NCBI RefSeq assembly: GCF_014201135.1
Contig: NZ_JACHDR010000001.1
Span: forward strand, 992,001 to 1,056,000
Direction: 5' to 3'
Source: Neomicrococcus aestuarii
Lineage (GTDB): Bacteria; Actinomycetota; Actinomycetes; Actinomycetales; Micrococcaceae
DNA length: 64,000 bases
A model generated the notes under the pieces. The model did not search any database and was not told the DNA's origin. It was given only the letters and a program-made list of their open reading frames with translations. Shown here piece after piece: positions 35,491-45,740 of this stretch. The stretch's first letter is position 1; every line of letters begins with the position of its first letter. Position numbers and translations under genes: made by a program.

Positions 35491-35579
35491 AAACTCGGGC
35501 GCCCGCAACGCTGCTCATTTCTGATCAATCGTGCGCAATTCTCGAGATTCCTTCGGATCACAATGACGAAGGAGAACCC

Positions 35580-36623
35580 GTGATTAACGGACGCAAATTT
35601 GCTGCACTTTTTTCAGTGTCTGCGCTCGCGCTTGCAGTTGGAATTTCCGGCTGCTCGCTCAAAGAACCCGTGCAACCTGCTTCTGCACCCGTAGGCGCAG
35701 TGGCAGGAGCAGCAAGTGAAGTGGAACTAGCCGAAGTTCCATCCCTCGAGGGCAAGACCATTGGAATTGCGGCCAAAGACATCTTGCATGATTACAGTCG
35801 AGGCGTCTATCAGGAGCTAGAAGCACGTATTAAGGAACTCGGCGGTAAGGTCATCGCGACTCAGGCGGAAGCCAAGGATGACAAACATGTGGCGAATGTC
35901 GAGAATCTCATCACTCAAAAGCCAGATGCGATCGTAGTGATCCTAGGCGATGCTCAAACTCTGACACCTGCGTTAGCAAAGGTGGACGCCGCTGGAATTC
36001 CGCTTTTCACCATTGACTTTCAGACGCCTTACAGCAAGAACAACGTAACGAGCGATAACTGGAACATTGGCACCCATTTGGCTCGGACGCTAGCCGAAGA
36101 TATCGGTGGAAATGGCGAGATTCTCGCGTTCAATGGGTTCCCAGGTGTCACGCCCTGCCGCATCAGATACGAGAGTCTGCTGTTAGTTCTCAAGGACTAT
36201 CCAGAGATCAAGATCATCGAACCGGAACTTCAAGATAAATACGAAGACACCATCGAAGACGCAAAGAATCAGATCTCGGATCAGTTGCGCCGCCTGCCGG
36301 AAGGGTCCGTAGACGCCATCTGGTCCTGCTGGGATATGCCACTGATCGGTGCGGCGCAGGCCCTCGACACGGCGAACCGAGAGGAAATTGGCCTATACGG
36401 CGTGGACGCCGAACCTGGTGCCTTGGATCTCATCGCAGATCCGAATAGCGCATACCAGTTCACCGTCGGGCAGCCGACAGATGCCATTGCTGTCCGTTCT
36501 GCGGAAAATATCGCCCGCTTCCTCGGCGGAGAAGAAGACAAAGTTCGGAAAACCACCTACGTCGATCCCATCTTCATCGACAAGGAAAATGTTGCGAAGG
36601 TGCGTGCTGACCTTGGAATCTAA
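35580..36623 (+). CDS. Sugar-type (CUT2) substrate-binding lipoprotein, SAM-controlled
   Basis: A 347-residue lipoprotein: signal FAALFSVSALALAVGI, lipobox SGC, then a Pro/Ala linker. The mature part is of the RbsB/periplasmic-binding type I fold (Peripla_BP_4): GKTIGIAAKDILHDYSRGVY, LITQKPDAIVVILGDAQTLT, GIPLFTIDFQTPYSKNNVTS and AIWSCWDMPLIGAAQALDTA align with ribose/xylose/autoinducer binders. I chose GTG 35580 with GAAGGAG at 5 nt; the longer frame runs back through the riboswitch. First gene of an operon controlled by a SAM-I riboswitch, so the ligand is probably a sulfur-containing, sugar-like or small polar compound. That is inference. Several TTA leucine codons are present. Confidence 0.88.
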   Translation: MINGRKFAALFSVSALALAVGISGCSLKEPVQPASAPVGAVAGAASEVELAEVPSLEGKTIGIAAKDILHDYSRGVYQELEARIKELGGKVIATQAEAKDDKHVANVENLITQKPDAIVVILGDAQTLTPALAKVDAAGIPLFTIDFQTPYSKNNVTSDNWNIGTHLARTLAEDIGGNGEILAFNGFPGVTPCRIRYESLLLVLKDYPEIKIIEPELQDKYEDTIEDAKNQISDQLRRLPEGSVDAIWSCWDMPLIGAAQALDTANREEIGLYGVDAEPGALDLIADPNSAYQFTVGQPTDAIAVRSAENIARFLGGEEDKVRKTTYVDPIFIDKENVAKVRADLGI

Positions 36624-38151
36624 CCTCGAGCCACTACTGTCCTTAAGCGGCATCACGAAAAGATTTGGCGCTGTAACGGTCCTTTCGGACGTGTCATTGG
36701 ACCTCCACTCGGGAGAAGTCCTTGGTCTCGTTGGTGAGAACGGAGCGGGAAAGTCCACCCTCATCAAGGTCCTGACAGGACTGTATGCAGCTGACGAGGG
36801 GTCGATCCGCCTGAACAGCGAACTCGTAAGCATCAATCGCCCGGCTGACGCCGAGGCGCTGGGCATTGCTGTGATCCACCAAGAGCGACATTTTGCTCCT
36901 CAGCTTCGTGTCTACGAACAACTATTCTTGGGCCTCCCCCAACTGTCTGGAGCACTTAGCAATCTTCGAAAGGTTGCTCGCGAAGCATCGGTAAAGATCA
37001 CTGAAGTCACGGGTCAGTCCCTTGACCCGCATGCACTCGTTTCGGAGCTCACGGTTGCACAACAACAGCTCATTCAAATAACAAGGGCAGTACTTTCCTC
37101 CCCGAAAGTTCTCATCCTGGATGAGCCCACAGCACCTCTGGCTTCTAAAGAGGTTAGCCAGCTCTTTGACGTAGTGCGTCGGCTCCAGGCTCAGGGTGTG
37201 GGAATCATTTTCGTCTCCCACTATCTGCAAGAGCTCGAAGAAATCACTGACCGAGTAACCGTTCTTAGAAACGGTCTCAAAGTTGCGGACGTACGCTTCC
37301 AAGACGGTGCAACCATTGCCCAGATTGTTGAGCTGATGGTCGGTCGACACGTCACAGAATTTGATCACGGTCGCATCCCACGAAAAGCCCAGTCAAACAG
37401 TGCCGTCTTGCGATTGTCCGGCTTAACTTCTTCAGGATCTTTGACTGATGTTTCTCTGACCGTCCACGCAGGCGAGATCGTAGGTGTAACGGGACTCGTC
37501 GGCTCAGGAATTGAAAATCTTGCGGATGCCGTCGTCGGAGCCAAATCACATACGGGTTCTGTCCACGTTCGTGAACACGAGGTGCAAAGCCCGGCAGAGT
37601 TTGTATCTTTCGGCGGCGGAATCGTCCCTTCTAACCGCCGCGCTAACGGCGCTTTCCAGAGGAGTACGGTACGTGAAAATCTGGTCGTCTCCAGCTTGAG
37701 TCGTTTGGGTAGGTTGTTCGGGCTTACAAACGTGGCGAAGGAACGGGCTGTTTCCCGTGCTCTTATCTCCCAGCTCGATGTACGTCCAACGGACCCCGAA
37801 TATGTGGTTGGAAACCTCTCTGGTGGTAACCAGCAGAAGGTGGTGCTTGGTAAGTGGTTGGCAAGTGAAGCGAGTGTATTGGTCCTTGATCAGCCGACTT
37901 CCGGGGTTGATGTGGGAAGCCGCACTCAAATCTACGAACAACTAAACAGCCTCGTGGATTCCGGCGCCGGTGCACTTGTCGTCACCGTTGATCTGGAAGA
38001 ACTAGTGGGCATCGCGGATCGTATCCTCGTCCTGTATCGCGGCCGCATCGTTGCCGAGCTCTCAGGACATGACGTAACGACGGATCAAATCTTAAGGTTG
38101 GCGTCCTCGGGCGACGCCAGCTCCAACGAACGAGTAAAGGAGTTGGCATGA
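36604..38151 (+). CDS. Sugar-type (CUT2) ABC transporter ATPase, two-domain
   Basis: About 515 residues, two ABC domains as in RbsA/XylG. Domain 1: LGLVGENGAGKSTLIKVLTG (Walker A), VSELTVAQQQLIQITRAVLS (degenerate signature) and VLILDEPTAPLASKEV. Domain 2: VGVTGLVGSGIENLADAVVG (degenerate Walker A), VGNLSGGNQQKVVLGKWLAS and VLVLDQPTSGVDVGSRTQIY. The true start is uncertain: ATG 36589, GTG 36604 and TTG 36613 are in frame, all overlapping the end of the lipoprotein gene; the only ribosome-like site is GAAGG at 36596-36600. The frame further upstream is a shadow of the lipoprotein gene. The stop overlaps the first permease start by 4 nt. Confidence 0.88.
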   Translation: MLTLESNLEPLLSLSGITKRFGAVTVLSDVSLDLHSGEVLGLVGENGAGKSTLIKVLTGLYAADEGSIRLNSELVSINRPADAEALGIAVIHQERHFAPQLRVYEQLFLGLPQLSGALSNLRKVAREASVKITEVTGQSLDPHALVSELTVAQQQLIQITRAVLSSPKVLILDEPTAPLASKEVSQLFDVVRRLQAQGVGIIFVSHYLQELEEITDRVTVLRNGLKVADVRFQDGATIAQIVELMVGRHVTEFDHGRIPRKAQSNSAVLRLSGLTSSGSLTDVSLTVHAGEIVGVTGLVGSGIENLADAVVGAKSHTGSVHVREHEVQSPAEFVSFGGGIVPSNRRANGAFQRSTVRENLVVSSLSRLGRLFGLTNVAKERAVSRALISQLDVRPTDPEYVVGNLSGGNQQKVVLGKWLASEASVLVLDQPTSGVDVGSRTQIYEQLNSLVDSGAGALVVTVDLEELVGIADRILVLYRGRIVAELSGHDVTTDQILRLASSGDASSNERVKELA

Positions 38152-39152
38152 GCGTCCTCACTGCATCCGCAACCACCAGTTCCACGACGTCCGCACCAGG
38201 AAAGACAAGTGGGAAGTTCTTCGGAAAGCTTGGGTACATCGCCCTTGCAGCTGTACTCGTCATTTTTACTCTTGGGTCCCCCTATTTCCTGACATACGGA
38301 AACATCATCACCATCCTCACGCAGGCGTCGGTTTTTGCTGTTGCCGGCGTGGGGTTGGCGATCGTCATCATTTGCGGCGGTGACGACGTCTTGAGCGGTG
38401 GTATCGATCTTTCAAGCGGAGCTGTGGCCGGTCTCTCTGGCGCCGTCACGGCTGTGTTGACCGTCAGCGGCGCCAATACTTTTCTTGCCATTCTTGGTGG
38501 ATTCGGAACCGCCTTGGTGATCGGTTTGATCAACGGAGCCTCCGTGCTGCTTGGCCTCCGCCCACTTCTAGCAACACTCGCCACCATGGGTATAGCAACG
38601 TCTTTGGAATTGGTGGTCAGCAACAACATCAAAGTTGTCGCCGAAGGTTCACTATTTGTTGCCCTTCGTGAGGGAACTTTCTTGGGACTACCGCTGAGCG
38701 CCTGGACGCTTCTCCTCGTGGGAGCGGTTTCCTGGGCAATTTATAGCCGTAGCTCTTGGGGAATCAACAGTTACGCAGTGGGCCAAAACCCCACGGCTGC
38801 AACCGTCGCCGGAATTTCCGTCAATAAATACCGCTTCTCCAGTTACCTCATTAGTTCATTATTGGCCGGCGTCGCAGGTGTTCTCCTGATTTCGCGACTA
38901 TCCGCGGCTGTTCCAGGTATTGGCGGTCAGATTCTCCTGGACATCATTCTGGTGAGCTACATGTCCATCATTTTCTCGAATCGTCTGCTCGTTAGTGTTC
39001 CCGGGACCGTTCTAGCCGCAATTTTCGTTGCCGCGCTAAGCAACGGACTCACACTGATAGGCGTGGAGAGCCAGTGGGTTGGTGCCGCTAAGGGTCTCTT
39101 GATCCTTGTTGTGCTCGCCTCAGTAACTTTGAAGGGGCGATCCGCCAAGTGA
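38148..39152 (+). CDS. CUT2 ABC transporter permease (RbsC type), first
   Basis: A 334-residue permease with about 8-10 hydrophobic segments. The RbsC hallmarks are VFAVAGVGLAIVIICGGDDV with GGIDLSSGAVAGLSG and the loop NSYAVGQNPTAATVAGISVN that contacts the ATPase. The first 25 residues are Ser/Thr/Ala-rich and cytoplasmic. It overlaps both neighbours by 4 nt (ATGA and GTGA). It probably forms a heterodimer with the next permease. Confidence 0.9.
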   Translation: MSVLTASATTSSTTSAPGKTSGKFFGKLGYIALAAVLVIFTLGSPYFLTYGNIITILTQASVFAVAGVGLAIVIICGGDDVLSGGIDLSSGAVAGLSGAVTAVLTVSGANTFLAILGGFGTALVIGLINGASVLLGLRPLLATLATMGIATSLELVVSNNIKVVAEGSLFVALREGTFLGLPLSAWTLLLVGAVSWAIYSRSSWGINSYAVGQNPTAATVAGISVNKYRFSSYLISSLLAGVAGVLLISRLSAAVPGIGGQILLDIILVSYMSIIFSNRLLVSVPGTVLAAIFVAALSNGLTLIGVESQWVGAAKGLLILVVLASVTLKGRSAK

Positions 39153-40264
39153 GTATTGACCAGAAAATCGAAGAGTCCATGCCTCGTTCGTCAGCCGAAA
39201 TAGCTGAAGTACCGAGCGCTTCGGCCAGTTCCAGTGTGAAGGCGCGCCCGCGGATCACGGCTCAAACGCTGACACGAGCAATCGCTCCGGTCACGCTTGG
39301 TGTCATTCTCTTCGCCTTCAGCGTTATGACCCCCACGTTTCTCACTAGCGGAAACTTGGTCTCTGTCATCAGCCAGATGGCGTTACTAGCCCTTGTAGCA
39401 ACGGGACTCACGATCGTGATTCGTGCTGGCGGTATCGATCTCTCCATCGGAGTAGCTTTGGATCTTGGGGCGCTTGCTTCCGCAGCATTGATCTACGACG
39501 GTTACCGGGCGTGGGTTGCCGTGGTCGGCGGCTTGCTGGCCGCACTCATTGTGGGACTCATCAACGCAGGACTCGTTGTCCTTTTGAGAATCCCCCCGTT
39601 CCTCGCCACCTTGAGCATTTGGTTCGTCGGTACGAGCGTTCAACAGCTGTTCACGAGCGGCGGAGCCCCGATCTATTTATCTGCACCACGCGTTCCCGAA
39701 GGATTCGCAGTCATTGGTCGGGGATATTGGCTAGAGATAGATGCAGCTGTCATCAACTTTTTAGTTGTCGCAGTAGTCGTAGGGCTTCTCTTGGGAGTTA
39801 CACGATTTGGACGCCGGCTTACTCACACAGGCGAACAGCCAGGCGCAGCACTATTGAGCGGACTCAAAACCAAGCGCCTCATTGCCAGCAGCTATGTGCT
39901 CTGCTCACTAATTGCTGGATTTGCCGGTGTGATTCTTGCATCGCGCACAAACAGCTTTGTTCCGGGCAGCGGCCAGGCTTACCTCATGGATGCGATTGGA
40001 GCCGTCTGCATCGGGGCAACTCTTAGCCGATTCGGACGCGTCAGTGTCCCAGGAACCCTTGTCGGCGTTCTCATTTTCGCTCTATTGAGCAATGGAATGA
40101 ACCTCATTGGTTTGTCCTTCTTCTGGCAGGGACTTGGCCGCGGCATCGTCTTGCTGGCGATCCTCGTGATTGCAGCACTTCTTGCCAAGCAGGAAGGACG
40201 AACGTTCGAACTCACTCGGTGGATTACCACTAAGAAAACTAGCCCCGAAGGAGCTTCTTCATGA
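39149..40264 (+). CDS. CUT2 ABC transporter permease (RbsC type), second
   Basis: A 371-residue permease with a 45-residue charged, Ser-rich N-terminal tail, then about ten hydrophobic segments. Family stretches: LVATGLTIVIRAGGIDLSIG, LRIPPFLATLSIWFVGTSVQ and RRLTHTGEQPGAALLSGLKT. The GTG start overlaps the previous stop (GTGA); its stop overlaps the start of the monooxygenase (ATGA), so transporter and enzyme are co-translated. Contains several TTA codons. Confidence 0.9.
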   Translation: MSIDQKIEESMPRSSAEIAEVPSASASSSVKARPRITAQTLTRAIAPVTLGVILFAFSVMTPTFLTSGNLVSVISQMALLALVATGLTIVIRAGGIDLSIGVALDLGALASAALIYDGYRAWVAVVGGLLAALIVGLINAGLVVLLRIPPFLATLSIWFVGTSVQQLFTSGGAPIYLSAPRVPEGFAVIGRGYWLEIDAAVINFLVVAVVVGLLLGVTRFGRRLTHTGEQPGAALLSGLKTKRLIASSYVLCSLIAGFAGVILASRTNSFVPGSGQAYLMDAIGAVCIGATLSRFGRVSVPGTLVGVLIFALLSNGMNLIGLSFFWQGLGRGIVLLAILVIAALLAKQEGRTFELTRWITTKKTSPEGASS

Positions 40265-41694
40265 GCAAGCGCATCAGCCTTAACGCCTTTGATATGACCT
40301 GCGTTTCCCACCAAAGTCCCGGGCTCTGGCGACACCCGGACAATCGAGCGGATGAGTACAACACCATCGAGTATTGGACAGACCTCGCAAAGATCCTTGA
40401 ACGCGGAAAATTTGATGCACTCTTCCTCGCTGATGTGCTGGGAATCTATGACGTCTATAAAAACTCCAGCGCTCCAGCGCTCATCGACGCAGATCAAGTG
40501 CCGCTCAATGACCCATTTATGCAAGTTTCAGCGATGGCATCCGTTACAAAAAACCTCGCTTTCGCGGTCACTAGCGCACTCACCTACGAACAGCCGTACG
40601 CGCTGGCCCGAAAGTTCTCCACTCTCGATCACCTCACCCGAGGCCGCATCGGTTGGAATGTCGTCACGAGCTACCTTGAGTCAGCGGCGCGAAACTTGGG
40701 ATACAAGAAGCAACTCGATCATGATGCCCGCTATGACCTAGCGGACGAGTTCATGGAGGTTGTCTATAAGCTCTGGGAAGGTTCTTGGGAAGACGGTGCA
40801 GTAGTTCGAGACCGCGAGCGCGGCGTCTTCACCGATCCGTCTAAGGTCCACCCCATCAATCATGCTGGAGAACACTTCAACGTCCCCGGCATTCATCTGT
40901 CCGAACCGTCCGTTCAGCGAACGCCTGCGATCTTCCAAGCGGGTGCTTCCAGTCGCGGCCGTAGATTCGGCGCGCAGCACGGTGAAGGGGTCTTCCTAAA
41001 CTCCATCAATACGGACGTGACACGCAAGCAGACGGACGCTTTTCGAGATGAACTAGAGCTTGTTGGCCGCCCGAGAGACGCGGCCAAGATGTTTGCTCTC
41101 GTCACAACCGTGGTCGCCGATTCTGACGCTGCAGCTGAGAAGCTCTTCAAGGAGTATCAGTCCTATTCATCTCAAGAGGGCTCAATGACCTTCTACGGAG
41201 GATGGTCGGGCTTGGACTTGAGCCAATACGCTACCGATCAGGAACTTGCGTACATTGACACCAATGCGGCGCGCTCTGCTCTGTCCATTTTCACTGTGGC
41301 AAACCCGAACAAACGTTGGACTCCCGGAGACATTGCGGAGTATTTGGGCGTAGGTGGCATCGGTCCCGTCTTTGTTGGCTCGCCCGAAACTGTGGCTGAT
41401 GAGGTCGAACGCTGGGTTGATGACTCTGGACTTGATGGCATCAACCTTGCCTACGCCATCACGCCAGGGTCTTTCGAACAATTCACGGATCTCGTTGTCC
41501 CAGAACTTCAAAAGCGGGGACGAGTGTGGGACGAGTACGAAGGAAACACGCTTCGTGAATATGTAGCCGGTGAAGGAAACAAGCGTGTGGCAGACTCACA
41601 CCCTGCCGCCCAATACCGTAACGCTTACGTTGGCTTGCCGTCCGCAGCAGATTCAGCCGCCACCGATTCTCCGGAAAACGTGTTGTCGCGATAA
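40261..41694 (+). CDS. DszA/NtaA/SnaA-family FMN-dependent monooxygenase
   Basis: A 477-residue bacterial-luciferase-like flavin monooxygenase. Diagnostic stretches of the DszA/NtaA/SnaA group are LARKFSTLDHLTRGRIGWNV, ARNLGYKKQLDHDARYDLAD, AIFQAGASSRGRRFGAQHGE and GFEQ-like GSFEQFTDLVVPELQKRG. These two-component enzymes take FMNH2 from a reductase and cleave C-S or C-N bonds; DszA opens dibenzothiophene sulfone, NtaA oxidises nitrilotriacetate. Being the last gene of a SAM-riboswitch transporter operon, it most likely cleaves a C-S bond of the imported compound, perhaps after oxidation by the DszC-like enzyme. No DszB-like desulfinase is nearby. The final 25 residues are low complexity. Confidence 0.9.
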   Translation: MSKRISLNAFDMTCVSHQSPGLWRHPDNRADEYNTIEYWTDLAKILERGKFDALFLADVLGIYDVYKNSSAPALIDADQVPLNDPFMQVSAMASVTKNLAFAVTSALTYEQPYALARKFSTLDHLTRGRIGWNVVTSYLESAARNLGYKKQLDHDARYDLADEFMEVVYKLWEGSWEDGAVVRDRERGVFTDPSKVHPINHAGEHFNVPGIHLSEPSVQRTPAIFQAGASSRGRRFGAQHGEGVFLNSINTDVTRKQTDAFRDELELVGRPRDAAKMFALVTTVVADSDAAAEKLFKEYQSYSSQEGSMTFYGGWSGLDLSQYATDQELAYIDTNAARSALSIFTVANPNKRWTPGDIAEYLGVGGIGPVFVGSPETVADEVERWVDDSGLDGINLAYAITPGSFEQFTDLVVPELQKRGRVWDEYEGNTLREYVAGEGNKRVADSHPAAQYRNAYVGLPSAADSAATDSPENVLSR

Positions 41695-41742
41695 TTCGTT
41701 GAGCTGAAACGCGTGTTCACGTTGATCGCCGTTTGGCACAGC

Positions 41743-41790
41743 AAAGGCGCCGGCCCGCAACCAAACTTTGGTTTGCGAACCGGCGCCTTT
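41743..41790. terminator. Terminator of the sulfur operon (shared with trpS side)
   Basis: AAAGGCGCCGG pairs with CCGGCGCCTTT around a loop with CGCAACCAAACTTTGGT, nearly the same as the terminator at 34996-35041. It lies between the convergent monooxygenase and trpS genes and could act in both directions. Confidence 0.85.
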
Positions 41791-41818
41791 GGCGTCTTAC
41801 AAATTAGAGACGACGCAA

Positions 41819-43805
<1,987 letters not shown>

Positions 43806-43819
43806 ACTCGCGCCTTTCG

Positions 43820-44383
43820 TTAGCTGATGATGTCGCCCGAGAGCGGCTCAGATCCACCGTTGGACTGGGCCGAACCACGACCCGACGGTGCCGAACCGGA
43901 GCTCTTCATCATGTCACGGGCATTGGATGCGGTGATTTCGATGGTCTCGATGGCACGATCAACCATTTCGCGGGATTCCGTGGTTCCGCCGTCGAGGTAC
44001 TGCTTAATGACGCCAGCCTGGACCTGAACAATTTTGAACGAGTGGTCCAGCTTGAGATCGCGCGTGCGGTCAGCCTCGGCGTAGACCGTGGTCTGCGAAG
44101 GGGCCGTTTGAGCGCGGGGCGCCATGTCAGCGGTGGTGCGCTGAATGGTTTCGTTGACCTTCTTGGCTCCGCGGCGCAGGCCGAGCACCAAGAAGAGGGA
44201 CAGCAAGAGCCAGCCGAGGGAAATGATGACAACTAGCCAACCGATGACATCGTTCTGGTTGGCGGCGAAAACCACGGCCACCAGGAAAATGGTCATCATG
44301 ACCGCGAGTGAGATGGTGCTCGCGCCAACCGTGATCTTTCGTTGACCCGACGCGTTCGTCGAAGAATTTCCCAAGCTTTGCAT
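43820..44383 (-). CDS. Two-helix membrane protein, family not recognised
   Basis: A 187-residue protein. Residues about 20-40 (ISLAVMMTIFLVAVVFAAN) and 45-70 (VIGWLVVIISLGWLLLSLFL) are two transmembrane helices joined by a short loop. The rest is cytoplasmic: a charged helix GAKKVNETIQRTTADM, a conserved-looking core (RTRDLKLDHSFKIVQVQAGV) and a Ser/Gly-rich end. I do not recognise a family. It is 14 nt upstream of xthA on the same strand and is likely in the same transcript. The ribosome site (GAAGG) is very close to the ATG, so the start is uncertain. Confidence 0.7.
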   Translation of the reverse strand: MQSLGNSSTNASGQRKITVGASTISLAVMMTIFLVAVVFAANQNDVIGWLVVIISLGWLLLSLFLVLGLRRGAKKVNETIQRTTADMAPRAQTAPSQTTVYAEADRTRDLKLDHSFKIVQVQAGVIKQYLDGGTTESREMVDRAIETIEITASNARDMMKSSGSAPSGRGSAQSNGGSEPLSGDIIS

Positions 44384-44494
44384 ACCTTCTATTCTTCCAG
44401 AACAACCCCTTCATCCATGACGTCTTGTGTCACGTTCGCCGCGAGCGCAGGTTGTATTCCGCTTCACAGTTCAATTGTCATTTATCGTGAATGC

Positions 44495-45703
44495 ATGATG
44501 AGTACCTCTGCCCATAGGGAGCCGTTGTGGACGCGCGGGTTCCTCTTGGCCTGCAGCGGTAACGCCTTGGTGTTCTTCACGGTCCATCTTTTCTTGTCCA
44601 CAGTTGCGGCCTATTCAATCCAACGTTTTGCAGTGGGTGACGCTCAAGGCGGAGCGGCGTCAGGGCTCTTCATCATTGGCGCGCTGATCGCTCGTCTCTT
44701 CGCTGGACCGGCAATGTCACGATTTTCGATGCTCGGATTAGCGCTTGGCATGTTCGCTCTCTTTGCCGTCTTCCCCATCCTGTACCGCATGACAGGAACT
44801 TTTGAAGTGTTGCTCGTTGAACGATTCACGCATGGCGTGGTATTCGGGATTGGTTCGAGCGTGACCGCGTCCCTCGCACTTCACCGTGTGCCCGCGATGC
44901 GCATGGCTGAAGGAACCAGCTGGTTCGCGAGTTCCACGGTAATCGGTGTTGCGGCCGGTCCCCTCGTTGGATTGCCGCTGTTCCGCACTTTTGGTTTTGA
45001 GGCGGTTTCTTGGGCTGCCGTCATGGTCGCAGTCTTGGGTTCGGTGGTCATAGCACTTCTAAAGCTGGCCGGCTCCCCCATCGCGGCACAGCCAGCAGCA
45101 CCATCCGACGACTCTCCGAAAGGCAACTGGATCTCTCGCTTTGTGGAGCCAGCAGCCATCCCCATCTCGATTATTGGTGCCGCCTGGACGCTGGGCTACG
45201 CGACCATCGTCACGTACCTGAACGGTCTCGCGAACGAACGCGACCTTGGAACGGGTGTTTCTTGGTTCTTCTTGGTGTACGCAGTGGTGACCATCGCGTC
45301 CCGGCAATTCACGGGCCGCCTCATGGATCGCAAAGGATTCAACATTGTCCTGATCCCAGCCTTCGTTGTTTTCGCCGCTGGACTCTTCACGCTCTCCATG
45401 GCGCAGAACGTGGCCACTGTATTAATCGCGGCAGCGCTCGTGGGCCTAGGCCAAGGAAATCTGCTCTCAGCAGGTCAAACCCTCGCCATCAAACAAGCGG
45501 AACGTCACCGCATCGGCTTCGCGGTAAGCACCTTCTTCTTAGGCATCGACGCGGGCATGGGAACCGGTCCGGTCATCGCGGGAGCGATCGTCGCAGCGAC
45601 CTCACCGTCCGCCACGTTCGGAATCGTCTCGCTCTTCGTGCTGGCACTGACCGCGGTGTACGTGGCCGTCTTTGCGCGCAAGCGGCAACCAGCCCGCGGC
45701 TAA
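44495..45703 (+). CDS. MFS transporter
   Basis: A 402-residue major-facilitator protein with about twelve hydrophobic segments. The N-terminal half has ACSGNALVFFTVHLFLSTVA and FMS-like RFTHGVVFGIGSSVTASLAL; the central loop is cytoplasmic (AAQPAAPSDDSPKGNW) and the second half includes QFTGRLMDRKGFNIVLIPAF, the MFS loop motif. It resembles the YwoG/arabinose-efflux-like group. I chose the first ATG of the MM pair at 44495; the longer frame overlaps the gene on the other strand. No ribosome site is obvious. The substrate is unknown. Confidence 0.85.
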   Translation: MMSTSAHREPLWTRGFLLACSGNALVFFTVHLFLSTVAAYSIQRFAVGDAQGGAASGLFIIGALIARLFAGPAMSRFSMLGLALGMFALFAVFPILYRMTGTFEVLLVERFTHGVVFGIGSSVTASLALHRVPAMRMAEGTSWFASSTVIGVAAGPLVGLPLFRTFGFEAVSWAAVMVAVLGSVVIALLKLAGSPIAAQPAAPSDDSPKGNWISRFVEPAAIPISIIGAAWTLGYATIVTYLNGLANERDLGTGVSWFFLVYAVVTIASRQFTGRLMDRKGFNIVLIPAFVVFAAGLFTLSMAQNVATVLIAAALVGLGQGNLLSAGQTLAIKQAERHRIGFAVSTFFLGIDAGMGTGPVIAGAIVAATSPSATFGIVSLFVLALTAVYVAVFARKRQPARG

Positions 45704-45719
45704 AAGCGGGAAGCGAGCT

Positions 45720-45729
45720 GCGTCGTCGT
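45720..45729 (+). repeat. Dispersed motif GCGTCGTCGT, intergenic copy
   Basis: Lies in the 37-nt gap between the convergent MFS and ABC-2 permease genes. On the other strand it reads CCGTACGACGACGCAGCTCG followed by CTTCCCG, the fullest form of the extended motif. Confidence 0.8.
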
Positions 45730-45740
45730 ACGGGAAATTG

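Noticed and set aside
35436-35579. N-terminal extension of the sugar-binding lipoprotein reading through the riboswitch
   Set aside because: It would be encoded by aptamer sequence; the GTG at 35580 has a strong ribosome site and a proper lipoprotein signal peptide follows.
36349-36603. An N-terminal extension of the sugar ABC ATPase, or a frameshift in the lipoprotein gene
   Set aside because: The lipoprotein frame is intact to its own stop at 36623; the upstream part of the other frame is low-similarity Arg/Ser-rich shadow sequence.
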